In this document: positions 45,494-55,943 of the stretch, one piece after another
How the letters are laid out: each line of letters opens with the position of its first letter
Numbering within the stretch: the first letter of the stretch is position 1
Assembly: GCF_002007115.1 (NCBI RefSeq)
Contig: NZ_MVAD01000001.1
Span: 248,001-312,000, forward strand
DNA: 64,000 bases
Reading direction: 5' to 3'
Origin: Massilia sp. KIM
GTDB taxonomy: Bacteria > Pseudomonadota > Gammaproteobacteria > Burkholderiales > Burkholderiaceae_D
The notes under the pieces: model-generated
The model's input: the letters and a program-made list of their open reading frames with translations, nothing else
The model's database searches: none
What the model was told of the DNA's origin: nothing
Position numbers and translations under genes: made by a program

Positions 45494-47353
45494 ATGGCCT
45501 TCAAGCCCTTCAGTGCCCTGAGACGCGGTGTCGTCTGGCTGTGGAGCGCGCTCGACGCGACCCGCCGCACTTTCTTCAACCTCTTGTTCCTTCTGTTCCT
45601 CATCGTGCTGCTGTGGATGGTGTTCGGCGGCGGCGGCGTCAAGCCGATCGCCGGCAATACCGCCCTGGTGCTGGAGCTCAAGGGCGACCTGGTGGAGCAG
45701 TACCAGGCCAACCTGCGCGAGACGGTGCTGGACAGCGTCGGTGGCGACAGCAAGCGCACCGTGCGCCTGCGCGACGTGCTGGTGGTGCTGGAGAAGGCCG
45801 CCGAGGACCCGAACATTTCGACCGTCGTGCTGCTGCTGGACGAAATGGAAGGCGGCGGCCTGGCCATGCTGCGCGAGTTCGGCGCCGCCATCGACAAGGT
45901 CAAGGCCGGCGGCAAGAAGGTGGTGGCCTGGAGCGGCAACTACGACCAGAAGCGCTACCTGGTGGCATCGCACGCCGACGAGGTCTACGTGCACCCGATG
46001 GGCATGGTCCTGATCGAGGGCTTCGGCCGCCACAAGAACTACTACCGCGACGCGCTGGACAAGCTGGGCGTGACGGTCAACCTGATGAAAGTCGGCACCT
46101 ACAAGAGCTTCGCCGAGCCCTTCATCGCCAACGGCCCCTCGGACGCCGCGCGTGAGGCCGACGCCTACCTGTTCAATGCCCTGTGGGCCGGCTACACCGG
46201 CGAAATCGAGAAGAACCGCCGTCTCGAAGGCGGCGCCGTGGCGCGCCTGATCGACACCCTGCCGCAGCAGATGGAGGCGGCGGGCGGCAACGCCGCCAAG
46301 GTGGCGCTGGCCAACAAGCTGGTGGACGGCCTCAAGACCCGCGACGAGATGCGCGCCATGCTGATCAAGCGCGGCGTCTATGAAGAGAGCTACAAGTCCT
46401 TCCGCCAGGTCGGCTTCTACGACTACCTGTCGCGCCACCAGCAGAAGCCCTTCGGCGACGCGGTGGGCGTGATCGTCGCCGCCGGCAACATCACCGAAGG
46501 CCTGGGTGGTCCGGGCGTGGTCGGCGGCCTGACCACCGCCAACCTGATCCGCCAGGCGCGCGAGGACGACGAGATCAAGGCGGTGGTGCTGCGCGTCGAT
46601 TCGCCCGGCGGCAGCGCCTACGGCTCCGAGCTGATCCGCCGCGAGCTGGAGCTGACCCGCGCGGCCGGCAAGCCGGTGGTGGTGTCGATGGGCAGCACGG
46701 CGGCCTCCGGCGGCTACTGGATCGCGATGGCGGCCGACGAGATCATCGCCGACCCCTACACCGTCACCGGCTCGATCGGGGTGTTCGCCATCCTGCCGAC
46801 CGCCGACAAGGTGCGCGACAAGCTGGGCATCCACACCGAGGGCGTGACCACCACCTGGCTGGCCGACGCCTACAACCCGCTGCGCCCGCTCGATCCGCGC
46901 TTCGGCCAGCTGGTCCAGAGCAGCATCAACCACGTCTACAACGAGTTCACCACCAAGGCAGCGGCCGCGCGCAAGACCACGCCCGCCAAGATCGACGAAG
47001 TGGGACAGGGCCGGGTCTGGACCGGCGCCCAGGCCAAGGACCGCGGCCTGGTCGACCGCCTGGGCGGCTATCGCGACGCCCTGGATTCGGCGGCCCGCCG
47101 CGCCAAGCTGGACGGCGACTACCGCGTCGCCTACATCGAGCGTCCGGTCAACCGGATCGAGCGCTTCCTGCAGATGATGGGAGCGTCGGCGGCCCAGGCC
47201 GTCAATATCCAGGTCAAGCTGGGCCTGCTGGAAGAAGCGCTGCCGGCCGGCCCGGTGGCCCAGGTGGCCGAGGACATGGCCTTCCTGTCCGAACTGAGCG
47301 AGGGCCGCAAGCCTTTCGCTGCCGTCACCCACTGCCTGTGCGCCTCGCCGTGA
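45494..47353 (+). CDS. sppA: Signal peptide peptidase SppA, 67K type
   Basis: Inner-membrane serine protease of 619 residues that degrades cleaved signal peptides in the periplasm. One TM helix lies at about 30-52, followed by duplicated ClpP-like domains. The catalytic Lys is in the N-terminal half (KVGTYKSFAEPF) and the nucleophile Ser in the C-terminal half (STAASGGYWIAM), as in E. coli SppA. The start at 45494 has GGAG upstream. It is followed by an intrinsic terminator. Confidence 0.95.
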   Translation: MAFKPFSALRRGVVWLWSALDATRRTFFNLLFLLFLIVLLWMVFGGGGVKPIAGNTALVLELKGDLVEQYQANLRETVLDSVGGDSKRTVRLRDVLVVLEKAAEDPNISTVVLLLDEMEGGGLAMLREFGAAIDKVKAGGKKVVAWSGNYDQKRYLVASHADEVYVHPMGMVLIEGFGRHKNYYRDALDKLGVTVNLMKVGTYKSFAEPFIANGPSDAAREADAYLFNALWAGYTGEIEKNRRLEGGAVARLIDTLPQQMEAAGGNAAKVALANKLVDGLKTRDEMRAMLIKRGVYEESYKSFRQVGFYDYLSRHQQKPFGDAVGVIVAAGNITEGLGGPGVVGGLTTANLIRQAREDDEIKAVVLRVDSPGGSAYGSELIRRELELTRAAGKPVVVSMGSTAASGGYWIAMAADEIIADPYTVTGSIGVFAILPTADKVRDKLGIHTEGVTTTWLADAYNPLRPLDPRFGQLVQSSINHVYNEFTTKAAAARKTTPAKIDEVGQGRVWTGAQAKDRGLVDRLGGYRDALDSAARRAKLDGDYRVAYIERPVNRIERFLQMMGASAAQAVNIQVKLGLLEEALPAGPVAQVAEDMAFLSELSEGRKPFAAVTHCLCASP

Positions 47354-47393
47354 TAAGAAATGTAGGCGCTTTGTAAGCAAGTGCGACAGGCAG

Positions 47394-47432
47394 AAACGGG
47401 CTCGGGACCCAGGTTCCGGGCCCGTTTTCCGT
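47394..47432 (+). terminator. Intrinsic terminator after sppA
   Basis: An 8-bp outer stem AAACGGGC (47394-47401) / GCCCGTTT (47420-47427) with inner pairing is followed by a T-rich tail. It lies 40 bp after the sppA stop. Confidence 0.75.
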
Positions 47433-47516
47433 TTACGTCCGCCAACGCGGGGGCAACGGTGTAAATCGATGTAAAGGACTTGTCCCGGTCCCTGTTACAA
47501 GGTGGCGCGCAATGTA

Positions 47517-47533
47517 CGTTATGAAACATAACG
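47517..47533 (+). promoter_or_regulatory. Operator-like palindrome upstream of the RND pump operon
   Basis: The perfect 7-bp inverted repeat CGTTATG / CATAACG around AAA lies 77 bp upstream of the adaptor gene. This is the size and place of a TetR/MarR-type operator, but no regulator gene is adjacent. Confidence 0.5.
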
Positions 47534-47609
47534 CTGCGAGACCCCATGCTACATTCAAAAGCACTCGTGTTATCCGAATGGCATTCTGGCCGGAAAGACA
47601 AGGAAGAGC

Positions 47610-49055
47610 ATGGACGTCAAGCATCCCCCGACCACAGCACCCGCAAGCACCTCCCCAGCAGCACGCCCCGCGCGCACCCGTCGCGCCCGCATCGTTGGTT
47701 CCATCGTCGCCATCCTGGCGATGATCGGCCTGGCCTGGCTGGCCTGGTGGCTGACCAACCGGCCGGCCGGTCCGGGGCCGGGCGGGCCGGGTGGACCGGG
47801 CGCGGCGGCCGGCCAGCGCGCCGGCGGTCCCGGCGGTGGCGGCCCCGGTGGCGGACGGCGCGGCGCGCCCGCCACCACGGTGGGCGTGGCCACGGCGGAG
47901 CAGGCAGACATCCCGGTCACCATGGACGCCCTGGGCACGGTGGTGGCCGCGGCCACCGCGACCGTGCGCCCGCAGGTGTCGGGCGTGATCCAGAAGATCC
48001 ATTTCACCGAAGGGCAAATGGTGCGCCCGGGCCAGGTGCTGGCGACCATCGATCCGCGCCCCTTCGAGATGGCCTTGCTGCAGGCGCGCGGCCAGCGCCA
48101 GCGCGACGAAGCCCAGCTCGAAAGCGCGCGGGTAACCCTGGCGCGCTACCGCACGCTGCTGGAACAGGACTCGATCGCGCGCCAGGAGGTCGACACCCAG
48201 GCAGCGCTGGTCAAGCAGCTGGAGGGCACGGTGATGACCGATCGCGCCATCGAGGGCACGGCCCAGCTGAATCTCGGGTATGCCTCAGTCAAGGCGCCGA
48301 TCGCCGGCCGCGTGGGCCTGCGCACGGTGGACGTGGGCAACCTCGTGGGCAGCGGCGACGCCAACGGCATCGCCCTGATCACCCAGCTTTCGCCGATCGA
48401 CGTCGAGTTCACGGTGCCCCAGGACCAGCTCACCGTGCTGCAGCGGCGCATCGCCCAGGGCGCCCGCCTGCCCGCGACGGCCCTGGACCGCACCCGCACC
48501 GAGGAGCTGGCGGTCGGCAGTTTCGCCGCGCTCGACAACCGGGTCGACGTGCAGACCGGCACGGTGCGCGCCAAGGCGCGCTTCGCCAACGCCGACGGCA
48601 AGCTCTTCCCCAGCCAGTTCGTCAACCTGCGCCTGCAGGTGAACGTGATCCAGGACGCGGTGGTGGTGCCGGTGACGGCGCTGCGCCACGGCGCCGACGG
48701 CGACTTCGTGTACGTGCTCAATGCCCCGGAGCGCACCGTCTCGCTGCGCAAGGTGACGCGCGGCGAGGCGATGGTGGACAAGGTGCAGATCCGCACCGGC
48801 CTCAAGCCGGGCGAGCAGGTGATCACCGAAGGCGCGGACCGCCTGCGCGACGGCGCCAAGGTGATGCTGCCGGGGGACCGGCCGCAGGGCGCCGGGCAGC
48901 AGGGGCAGGGACGTGGACGCGGTGAGGGCGGGCAGGGCGGTGGTCGTGGCCAGGGCGAGGCCGGGCAGGGCGGTGGCCGTGGCCAGGGCGAAGGTGGGCA
49001 GGGCGGCGGCCGTGGCCAGGGCGAGGGCCGCCAGCGCCAGGGAGCGCAGCAATGA
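47610..49055 (+). CDS. mdtA: RND efflux periplasmic adaptor subunit
   Basis: Membrane-fusion protein of 481 residues linking the RND pump to the outer-membrane channel. TM anchor at about 28-48, then a Gly/Pro-rich linker. The biotinyl-lipoyl and coiled-coil hairpin domains follow (VRPQVSGVIQKIHFTEGQMV, LNLGYASVKAPIAGRVG), then the barrel domains. The C-terminal 40 residues (about 441-481) are a tandem Gly/Gln/Arg repeat (GQGGGRGQGE) not usual for the family. It is upstream of two RND genes, MdtABC/MuxABC type. The ribosome site is AAGGAAG. Confidence 0.94.
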   Translation: MDVKHPPTTAPASTSPAARPARTRRARIVGSIVAILAMIGLAWLAWWLTNRPAGPGPGGPGGPGAAAGQRAGGPGGGGPGGGRRGAPATTVGVATAEQADIPVTMDALGTVVAAATATVRPQVSGVIQKIHFTEGQMVRPGQVLATIDPRPFEMALLQARGQRQRDEAQLESARVTLARYRTLLEQDSIARQEVDTQAALVKQLEGTVMTDRAIEGTAQLNLGYASVKAPIAGRVGLRTVDVGNLVGSGDANGIALITQLSPIDVEFTVPQDQLTVLQRRIAQGARLPATALDRTRTEELAVGSFAALDNRVDVQTGTVRAKARFANADGKLFPSQFVNLRLQVNVIQDAVVVPVTALRHGADGDFVYVLNAPERTVSLRKVTRGEAMVDKVQIRTGLKPGEQVITEGADRLRDGAKVMLPGDRPQGAGQQGQGRGRGEGGQGGGRGQGEAGQGGGRGQGEGGQGGGRGQGEGRQRQGAQQ

Positions 49056-49530
49056 TGGATCGTCGCCGCTCCGCGCCCGCTCCCCTTGCACCGTCGTTCC
49101 CGCGCAGGCGGGAACCCAAGTTTGTCCGCGGGTTCGCGCCTCGTGCTGACGGATGGGCAGGTGACCCGGATACAAACTTGGATTCCCGCCTGCGCGGGAA
49201 TGACGGTGGTGGGCGGGCGCTGCGCTCATTTGAGACAGACGGTGGTGGGCGGGCGCTGCGCTCATTTGAGACAGACGGTGGTGTGCGGGCGCTGCGCTCA
49301 TTTGAGATAGACGGTGGTTGGCGAGCGCTGCGCTTGTACGCGATGACGTATCGTCACCGCGTTGCGCCTGCAGCCCACGCACCGTCGTTCCCGCGCAGGC
49401 GGGAACCCAAGTTTGCCTGCGGGTCCGCGCCTCGTGCTGAAGGATGGGAAGGCGGCTGGTACATGAACTTGGATTCCCGCCTGCGCGGGAATGACGGTGA
49501 TCGGCGAGGGTCGGCGGAGAGGAGGGCGGC
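49056..49530. repeat. Gene-free repeat block inside the RND operon
   Basis: A 475-bp insertion-like region. Two homologous inverted pairs of the 31-bp element lie at 49092-49205 and 49383-49496; their loops are also alike, so the unit was duplicated. Between them a 36-bp unit (starting GACGGTGGTGGGCGGGCGCT) is tandem at 49202-49237, 49238-49273 and 49274-49309, with a partial fourth copy to about 49334. No gene is seen. Confidence 0.88.
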
Positions 49531-52500
49531 ATGAGTCCGTCCACCCCCTTCATCCACCGCCCGGTCGCCACGGCCCTCCTGATGCTGGCCATCGTGCTCT
49601 CCGGTCTGGTGGGCTACAAGTTCCTGCCCCTGTCCGCGCTGCCCCAGGTCGACTTCCCGACCATCCAGGTGCAGACCCTCTACCCCGGCGCCAGCCCCGA
49701 AGTGATGGCGCGCACCGTCACCGCCCCGCTGGAGCGGCAGTTCGGCCAGATGTCGGGCCTCACCCGCATGAGCTCCACGAGCGCCGCCGGCGTCTCGGTG
49801 GTCACCCTCCAGTTCGGCCTGGGCCAGACCCTCGACGTCGCCGAGCAGGAAGTGCAGGCCGCCATCAACGCCGGCGGCAGCCTGCTGCCGACCGACCTGC
49901 CGGCCCCGCCGGTCTACGCCAAGGTCAACCCGGCCGACGCCCCGGTCCTGACCCTGGCCATCACCTCCGACACGCTGCCGCTGACCGAGATCCAGAACCT
50001 GGTCAACACCCGCTTGGCCCTGAAGATCAGCCAGGTCTCCGGCGTCGGCCTGGTGACCCTGGCCGGCGGCCAGCGCCCGGCCGTGCGCATCCAGGCCGAT
50101 ACCGAGGCCCTGGCTTCCTACGGCCTGGGCCTGGACACCCTGCGCAGCGCCATCACGGCCGCCAACGCCAACAGCGCCAAGGGCAATTTCGACGGCCCCA
50201 CGCGCGCCTACGCCATCAACGCCAACGACCAGCTGCTCACGGTGCCGGACTACAAGGAGCTGATCGTCGCCTACCGCAACGGCGCCCCGGTCAAGCTGGA
50301 GGAAGTCGCCCAGGTGGTCGACAGCGCAGAGAACGTGCGCCTGGGCGCCTGGGCCAACATGAAGCCGGCCATCATCCTGAACGTCCAGCGCCAGCCGGGC
50401 GCCAACGTGATCGCCACCGTGGACGCCATCAAGGAGCGCCTGCCGGAACTGCAGGCCGGCCTGCCGCCTTCGCTGCGCGTGGACGTGCTGAGCGACCGCA
50501 CCGCCGGCATCCGCGCCTCGGTCCACCACGTGCAGATCGAACTGCTGCTGGCCGTGGTGCTGGTGGTGCTGGTGATCTTCGCCTTCCTGCATTCGGTGCG
50601 CGCCACCGTGATCGCCAGCCTGGCGGTGCCGATCTCGCTGATCGGCACCTTCGGCGCCATGTACCTGCTCGGCTACAGCCTGAACAACCTGTCGCTGATG
50701 GCGCTGACGATCGCCACCGGCTTCGTGGTCGACGACGCCATCGTCATGATCGAGAACATCGCGCGCTACATCGAGGAAGGCGAAAAGCCGATGGCGGCGG
50801 CGATCAAGGGCGCGACCCAGATCGGCTTCACCATCATCTCGCTCACCGTGTCCCTGATCGCGGTGCTGATCCCGCTGCTGTTCATGGGCGACGTGGTGGG
50901 CCGCCTGTTCCGCGAGTTCGCGGTGACCCTGGCGATCACGATCCTGATCTCGGGCGTGGTGTCCCTGACCCTGGTGCCGATGATGTCGGCGCGCTGGCTG
51001 CGCGCCAAGGAAGACGAGCACCCGAGCCGCTTCGCCCTGCGCACCCAGGCCTTCTTCGACCGCGTGATCCAGCGCTACGACCGTGGGCTGGACTGGGTGC
51101 TGGCGCGCCAGGGCCTGACCCTGCTGGTGGCCCTCGGCACCCTGCTGCTGACCGCCTTGCTGTGGGCCGTCATCCCCAAGGGCCTGTTCCCGACCCAGGA
51201 CACCGGCCAGCTGCAGGCGCGCCTGGAAGCGCGCAAATCAATCTCTTACCGCGAGATGGCCCAGCTGCAGAGCGCCGCCGCGCGCGAGATCCTGCGCGAT
51301 CCGGAAGTGGCCTCGATCAGCTCCTACGTGGGCGTGGACGCCGCCAACAACACCATGCTCCACACCGGCACCATGCTGATCAACCTGAAGGAAGACCGCG
51401 GCGACCAGGATGAGACGATGGCGCGCCTGCGCCAGCGCGTGGCCGGCGTGCCCGGCCTCACCCTCTACCTGCAGCCGACCCAGGACCTGACCATCGACGC
51501 CGAAAGCGGCCCGACCCAGTACCGCCTGTCGCTGGAGGGCGCCGACAGCGCCGTGGTCAACGAGTGGGCGCACCGCCTGGTGCAGAAGATGAGGACCCTG
51601 AAGCAGGTGCGCAACGCCACCACCGACGCCGGCGCCACCGGCCTGGCCGCCTTCATCGACATCGACCGCGACACCGCCTCGCGCCTGGGCGTGACCGCGG
51701 CCGCCATCGACGACGCCCTGTACAGCGCCTACGGCCAGCGCATCGTCTCGACCATCTTCACCGAGACCAACCAGTACCGCGTGATCCTCGAAGCCCAGCA
51801 GGACGAGGCGATGTCGCTCGACGCCCTGGCCAACCTGCAACTGCGCACCAGCTCGGGCGAGCCAACCCCGCTGTCGGCGTTGGCCACCATCAGCGAGCGC
51901 GCCGCGCCCCTGCAGGTCGTCCACGTGGCGCAATACCCGGCGGCCACGGTCGGCTTCGACACCGCGCCCGGGGCCTCGCTCGGCCAGGCGGTGGACGCGA
52001 TCCGCGCCGCCGCCGACGAGATCAAGCTGCCGGCCTCGGTCTCGATGAACTTCCTGGGCGCTTCCGGCGCCTACCAGGCATCGCTCTCGAACCAGCTGTG
52101 GCTGATCCTGGCGGCGGTGGTCTGCGTCTACATCGTGCTGGGCGTGCTGTACGAGAGCTACATCCACCCGCTCACCATCCTCTCGACTCTGCCCTCGGCC
52201 GGCGTCGGCGCGCTGCTGGCGCTGTGGGTGACGGGGCAGGGCCTGGGCGTGATCGGCATCATCGGCATCATCCTCCTGATCGGCATCGTCAAGAAGAACG
52301 CCATCATGATGATCGACTTCGCCATCGAGGCCGAGCGCGACGAGGGCAAGGAGCCGCTGGAGGCGATCCGCCAGGCCGCGCTGCTGCGCTTCCGCCCGAT
52401 CCTGATGACCACCCTGGCCGCGCTGTTCGCCGCCATCCCGCTGATGCTGGGCTGGGGCGAGGGCGCGGAACTGCGCCGGCCCCTGGGCCTGGCCATCTTC

Positions 52501-52626
52501 GGCGGCCTGATCGTGAGCCAGCTCCTGACCCTGTTCACCACCCCGGTGATCTACCTGGCCTTCGACCGCCTGGCGCGCCGCTGGAGCGGCAGGGCGCCCA
52601 ACAAGCCGCGCGAGGCCGGCGCATGA
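49531..52626 (+). CDS. mdtB: RND efflux pump inner-membrane subunit (MdtB/MuxB type)
   Basis: Proton-driven pump of 1031 residues with twelve TM helices and two large periplasmic loops. The N-terminus [19 protein letters not shown] and the TM4 region with the proton-relay Asp pair ([21 protein letters not shown]) are conserved. It forms a heterotrimer with the product of the next gene (MdtBC/MuxBC pattern). It overlaps that gene by 4 bp (ATGA). Drug range cannot be read. Confidence 0.95.
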   Translation: MSPSTPFIHRPVATALLMLAIVLSGLVGYKFLPLSALPQVDFPTIQVQTLYPGASPEVMARTVTAPLERQFGQMSGLTRMSSTSAAGVSVVTLQFGLGQTLDVAEQEVQAAINAGGSLLPTDLPAPPVYAKVNPADAPVLTLAITSDTLPLTEIQNLVNTRLALKISQVSGVGLVTLAGGQRPAVRIQADTEALASYGLGLDTLRSAITAANANSAKGNFDGPTRAYAINANDQLLTVPDYKELIVAYRNGAPVKLEEVAQVVDSAENVRLGAWANMKPAIILNVQRQPGANVIATVDAIKERLPELQAGLPPSLRVDVLSDRTAGIRASVHHVQIELLLAVVLVVLVIFAFLHSVRATVIASLAVPISLIGTFGAMYLLGYSLNNLSLMALTIATGFVVDDAIVMIENIARYIEEGEKPMAAAIKGATQIGFTIISLTVSLIAVLIPLLFMGDVVGRLFREFAVTLAITILISGVVSLTLVPMMSARWLRAKEDEHPSRFALRTQAFFDRVIQRYDRGLDWVLARQGLTLLVALGTLLLTALLWAVIPKGLFPTQDTGQLQARLEARKSISYREMAQLQSAAAREILRDPEVASISSYVGVDAANNTMLHTGTMLINLKEDRGDQDETMARLRQRVAGVPGLTLYLQPTQDLTIDAESGPTQYRLSLEGADSAVVNEWAHRLVQKMRTLKQVRNATTDAGATGLAAFIDIDRDTASRLGVTAAAIDDALYSAYGQRIVSTIFTETNQYRVILEAQQDEAMSLDALANLQLRTSSGEPTPLSALATISERAAPLQVVHVAQYPAATVGFDTAPGASLGQAVDAIRAAADEIKLPASVSMNFLGASGAYQASLSNQLWLILAAVVCVYIVLGVLYESYIHPLTILSTLPSAGVGALLALWVTGQGLGVIGIIGIILLIGIVKKNAIMMIDFAIEAERDEGKEPLEAIRQAALLRFRPILMTTLAALFAAIPLMLGWGEGAELRRPLGLAIFGGLIVSQLLTLFTTPVIYLAFDRLARRWSGRAPNKPREAGA

Positions 52627-55600
52627 ACCTGTCCCGGCCCTTCGTCGAGCGCCCGATCGCCACCGTCCTGCTGACCCTGGGGCTGGCGCTGGCCGGCATC
52701 GCGGCCTTCTTCGTGCTGCCGGTGTCGCCGCTGCCCCAGGTCGACTTCCCGACCATCTCGGTGTCGGCCTCGCTGCCCGGCGCCAGCCCCGAGACCATGG
52801 CTTCCAGCGTGGCCACCCCGCTCGAGCGGCGCCTGGGCGTGATCGCGGGCGTCAACGAGATGACTTCCAACAGCAGCACCGGCTCCACCCGGGTCAGCCT
52901 GCAGTTCGACCTGAACCGCAAGATCGACTCCGCCGCGCGCGAGGTGCAGGCCGCGATCAACGCCGCCCGCGCCGACCTGCCGGCCACCCTGCGCAGCAAT
53001 CCGACCTACCGCAAGGCCAATCCTTCCGACGCGCCGGTCATCATCCTGGCGCTCACCTCGAAGACCCGCACTCCGGGCCAGATCTACGAGGCGGTGTCCA
53101 ACCTGGTGCAGCAACGCCTGGCCCAGGTCAAGGGCGTGGGCGAGGTCGAGATCGGCGGCGGGTCGCTGCCGGCGGTGCGGGTCGAACTGGTGCCGTATTC
53201 GCTCAACCGCTACGGCGTCTCGGCCGAGGACGTGCGCGCCGCGATCCAGGCCAGCAACCCGAACCGGCCCAAGGGCGTGCTGGAAGGGGGCGGCAACCGC
53301 TTCCAGATCTACTCGCAGCCGGCCATGACCGGCGACGGCCGCAGCGCCGCCGACTACCGCGACCTGGTGGTGGCCTGGCGCGACGGCGCCGCGATCCGCC
53401 TGCGCGACGTGGCCGAGGTCTTCGACGGTCCCGAGAACATCAACACACTGGGCCTGTTCAACGGCGAGCCGGCGGTGATCGTGCTGGTCACCCGCCAGCC
53501 CGAGGCCAACGTGATCGAAACCGTGGACGGGGTGCGCGCGCTGCTGCCTTCGCTCCAGGCCCAGTTGCCGGGCGACGTCACCCTGCAGGTCGCGTCCGAC
53601 CGCACCAATTCGATCCGCGCCTCGCTGCACGAGATCGAATTCACCCTGGTCCTGTCGGTGGTGCTGGTGGTGCTGGTGGTCAGCGTCTTCCTGCGCAGCG
53701 TGCGCGCCACCGTGGTGCCGGCGGTGGCCACCATCGTCTCGCTGCTGGGCACCTTCGGGGTCATGTACCTGCTTGGCTTTTCGCTCAACAACCTGTCGCT
53801 GATGGCGCTCACCATCGCCACCGGCTTCGTGGTCGACGACGCCATCGTGGTGCTGGAGAACATCGCGCGCCACCTGGAGCAGGGCATGGACCGCATGCAG
53901 GCGGCCCTGCTGGGCGCCAAGGAAGTGGGCTTCACCGTGCTTTCGATCTCGCTGTCGCTGGTGGCGGTGTTCATTCCGCTGCTGTTCATGGGCGGCCAGG
54001 TGGGACGGCTGTTCCGCGAGTTCGCCGTCACCCTGTCGGCGGCGGTCATGATCTCGCTCGTGATTTCGCTCACCACCACGCCCATGATGTGCGCCTGGCT
54101 GCTGCGCAAGGGCGAGACCCAGCGCAAGCAGGGCCGCTTCGCGCGCTGGTCCGAGAAAGGCTTCGGCAAGATGCTGCGCGTGTACGAGCATTCGCTCGAC
54201 TGGGCGCTGGACAGCAAGCTCCTGGTGATGCTCATCCTCGGCTTCGTGGTGGCCCTCAACGTCTATTTGTTCTCGGCCGCGCCCAAGGGCTTCTTCCCGC
54301 AGCAGGACACGGGCCAGATCAGCGGCGGCATCCGCGCCGACCAGAGCATCTCCTTCCAGGCCATGCAGTCCAAGATGCGCGAGCTGGTCAACATCATCAA
54401 GCGTGACCCGGCGGTGGACACGGTGGTGGGCTTCACCGGCGGCGGGCGCGCCGGCGGCGGCTTCATGTTCATTAACCTGAAGCCGGCCGACCAGCGCGAC
54501 GAAGCCGGCCAGGCCGTGATCGCGCGCCTGCGCCCGCAACTGGCGAAGGTGACCGGGGTGTCGCTGTTCCTCAATCCGGTGCAGGACCTGCGCATGGGCG
54601 GACGCCAGAGCAATTCCACCTACCAGTACACCCTCAAGAGCGACAATGCGGCCGAGCTCAAGCTGTGGGCCGGGCGCCTGGCCGAGGCCATGAAGCGCCA
54701 GCCGGCCCTGGTCGACGTCGACACCGACCAGGCCGAGAACGGCGTCGAGACCTTCGTCACCATCGACAAGGACACCGCTGCGCGCCTGGGCGTCAGCACG
54801 CGCGACGTCACCAACGCCCTGTACAACGCCTTCGGCCAGCGCCAGGTGGCCAACATCTACGATGAGCTGAACCAGTACCACGTGGTGATGGGCGTGGCAC
54901 AGCGCTACGCCCAGTCGCCCGAGGCGCTGCGCGACGTCTACGTGCCGGCGCGCCCCAGCGGCTCCCAGTCCGCGAACGGGGCAGGGGGGACGGCGACCGG
55001 CGCCGGCGCCGGCGCGGCCCAGCAGCCGGCGGCCGGCACCATCGGCAACGCGGCGCCTGCCGGCTCGGCCGGGGCGCCCGGCAGCGGCGGCGGCCTCACG
55101 GCGGCGCGCGATCCGTCCAGTGGCCAGGCCCTGGCCGGCACCCCCGCCACCATGGTCCCCCTGATGGCGTTGGCGCGCTACGACGAGAGCTCGACCCCGA
55201 CCTCGGTCAGCCACCAGGACGGCGAGCTGGCCACCACCGTGTCCTTCAACCTGGCCCAGGGCTATAACCTGGAAGACGGCCAGGCCGCGGTGCGCCAGGC
55301 CGAGGCCGACATCGGCATGCCGACCACGGTGCGCGGCAGCTTCCAGGGCACGGCGCGCGCGGCCCAGGAGTCGAGCGAACAGCAGCCCTTGCTGATCCTG
55401 GCCGCCATCGTCGTGATCTACATCGTGCTCGGCATCCTGTACGAAAGCCTGGTGCACCCGGTGACGGTGCTTTCGACCCTGCCCTCGGCCGGAGTGGGTG
55501 CCGTGCTGGCGCTGCTGCTGTTCAGGATGGAGTTCTCGATCATCGCCCTGATCGGGGTCTTCCTCCTGATCGGCATCGTCAAGAAGAACGCGATCCTGAT

Positions 55601-55943
55601 CATCGACTTCGCGCTGGAGGCCGAGCGCGCGCGCGGCCTGAGCGCGGTCGAGGCGGTGCGGGAGGCCTGCCTGCTGCGCTTCCGGCCGATCCTGATGACC
55701 ACGCTCGCCGCGGCCCTGGGCGCGCTGCCGCTGGCGATCGGCTTCGGCGAAGGCTCCGAACTGCGCCGCCCGCTGGGCGTGGCCATCATCGGCGGCCTGA
55801 TCGCCAGCCAGCTGCTGACCCTCCTGACCACTCCGGTGGTGTACGTCCTGCTCGACAAGCTGCGCAAGCGCAGCGACAGCGAGCGCGAACTGTCCCGTCA
55901 TCCCTCGGGAGACGGCGACCGAACTTCTCTTGCCAAGCCATGA
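52623..55943 (+). CDS. mdtC: RND efflux pump inner-membrane subunit (MdtC/MuxC type)
   Basis: Second RND subunit, 1106 residues, longer than the usual 1020-1050. The N-terminus is [19 protein letters not shown], with proton-relay motif [21 protein letters not shown]. The extra length comes from a Gly/Ala/Ser-rich low-complexity insert at about residues 778-843 ([14 protein letters not shown] and onward) in the second periplasmic loop. The start at 52623 overlaps the mdtB stop. Its stop overlaps the outer-membrane factor start (ATGA at 55940-55943). Confidence 0.95.
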   Translation: MNLSRPFVERPIATVLLTLGLALAGIAAFFVLPVSPLPQVDFPTISVSASLPGASPETMASSVATPLERRLGVIAGVNEMTSNSSTGSTRVSLQFDLNRKIDSAAREVQAAINAARADLPATLRSNPTYRKANPSDAPVIILALTSKTRTPGQIYEAVSNLVQQRLAQVKGVGEVEIGGGSLPAVRVELVPYSLNRYGVSAEDVRAAIQASNPNRPKGVLEGGGNRFQIYSQPAMTGDGRSAADYRDLVVAWRDGAAIRLRDVAEVFDGPENINTLGLFNGEPAVIVLVTRQPEANVIETVDGVRALLPSLQAQLPGDVTLQVASDRTNSIRASLHEIEFTLVLSVVLVVLVVSVFLRSVRATVVPAVATIVSLLGTFGVMYLLGFSLNNLSLMALTIATGFVVDDAIVVLENIARHLEQGMDRMQAALLGAKEVGFTVLSISLSLVAVFIPLLFMGGQVGRLFREFAVTLSAAVMISLVISLTTTPMMCAWLLRKGETQRKQGRFARWSEKGFGKMLRVYEHSLDWALDSKLLVMLILGFVVALNVYLFSAAPKGFFPQQDTGQISGGIRADQSISFQAMQSKMRELVNIIKRDPAVDTVVGFTGGGRAGGGFMFINLKPADQRDEAGQAVIARLRPQLAKVTGVSLFLNPVQDLRMGGRQSNSTYQYTLKSDNAAELKLWAGRLAEAMKRQPALVDVDTDQAENGVETFVTIDKDTAARLGVSTRDVTNALYNAFGQRQVANIYDELNQYHVVMGVAQRYAQSPEALRDVYVPARPSGSQSANGAGGTATGAGAGAAQQPAAGTIGNAAPAGSAGAPGSGGGLTAARDPSSGQALAGTPATMVPLMALARYDESSTPTSVSHQDGELATTVSFNLAQGYNLEDGQAAVRQAEADIGMPTTVRGSFQGTARAAQESSEQQPLLILAAIVVIYIVLGILYESLVHPVTVLSTLPSAGVGAVLALLLFRMEFSIIALIGVFLLIGIVKKNAILIIDFALEAERARGLSAVEAVREACLLRFRPILMTTLAAALGALPLAIGFGEGSELRRPLGVAIIGGLIASQLLTLLTTPVVYVLLDKLRKRSDSERELSRHPSGDGDRTSLAKP

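Noticed and set aside
48285..49592. Minus-strand frame across the RND repeat block
   Set aside because: It reads through repeats and the antisense of mdtA; no domain, and repeats give spurious periodic protein.
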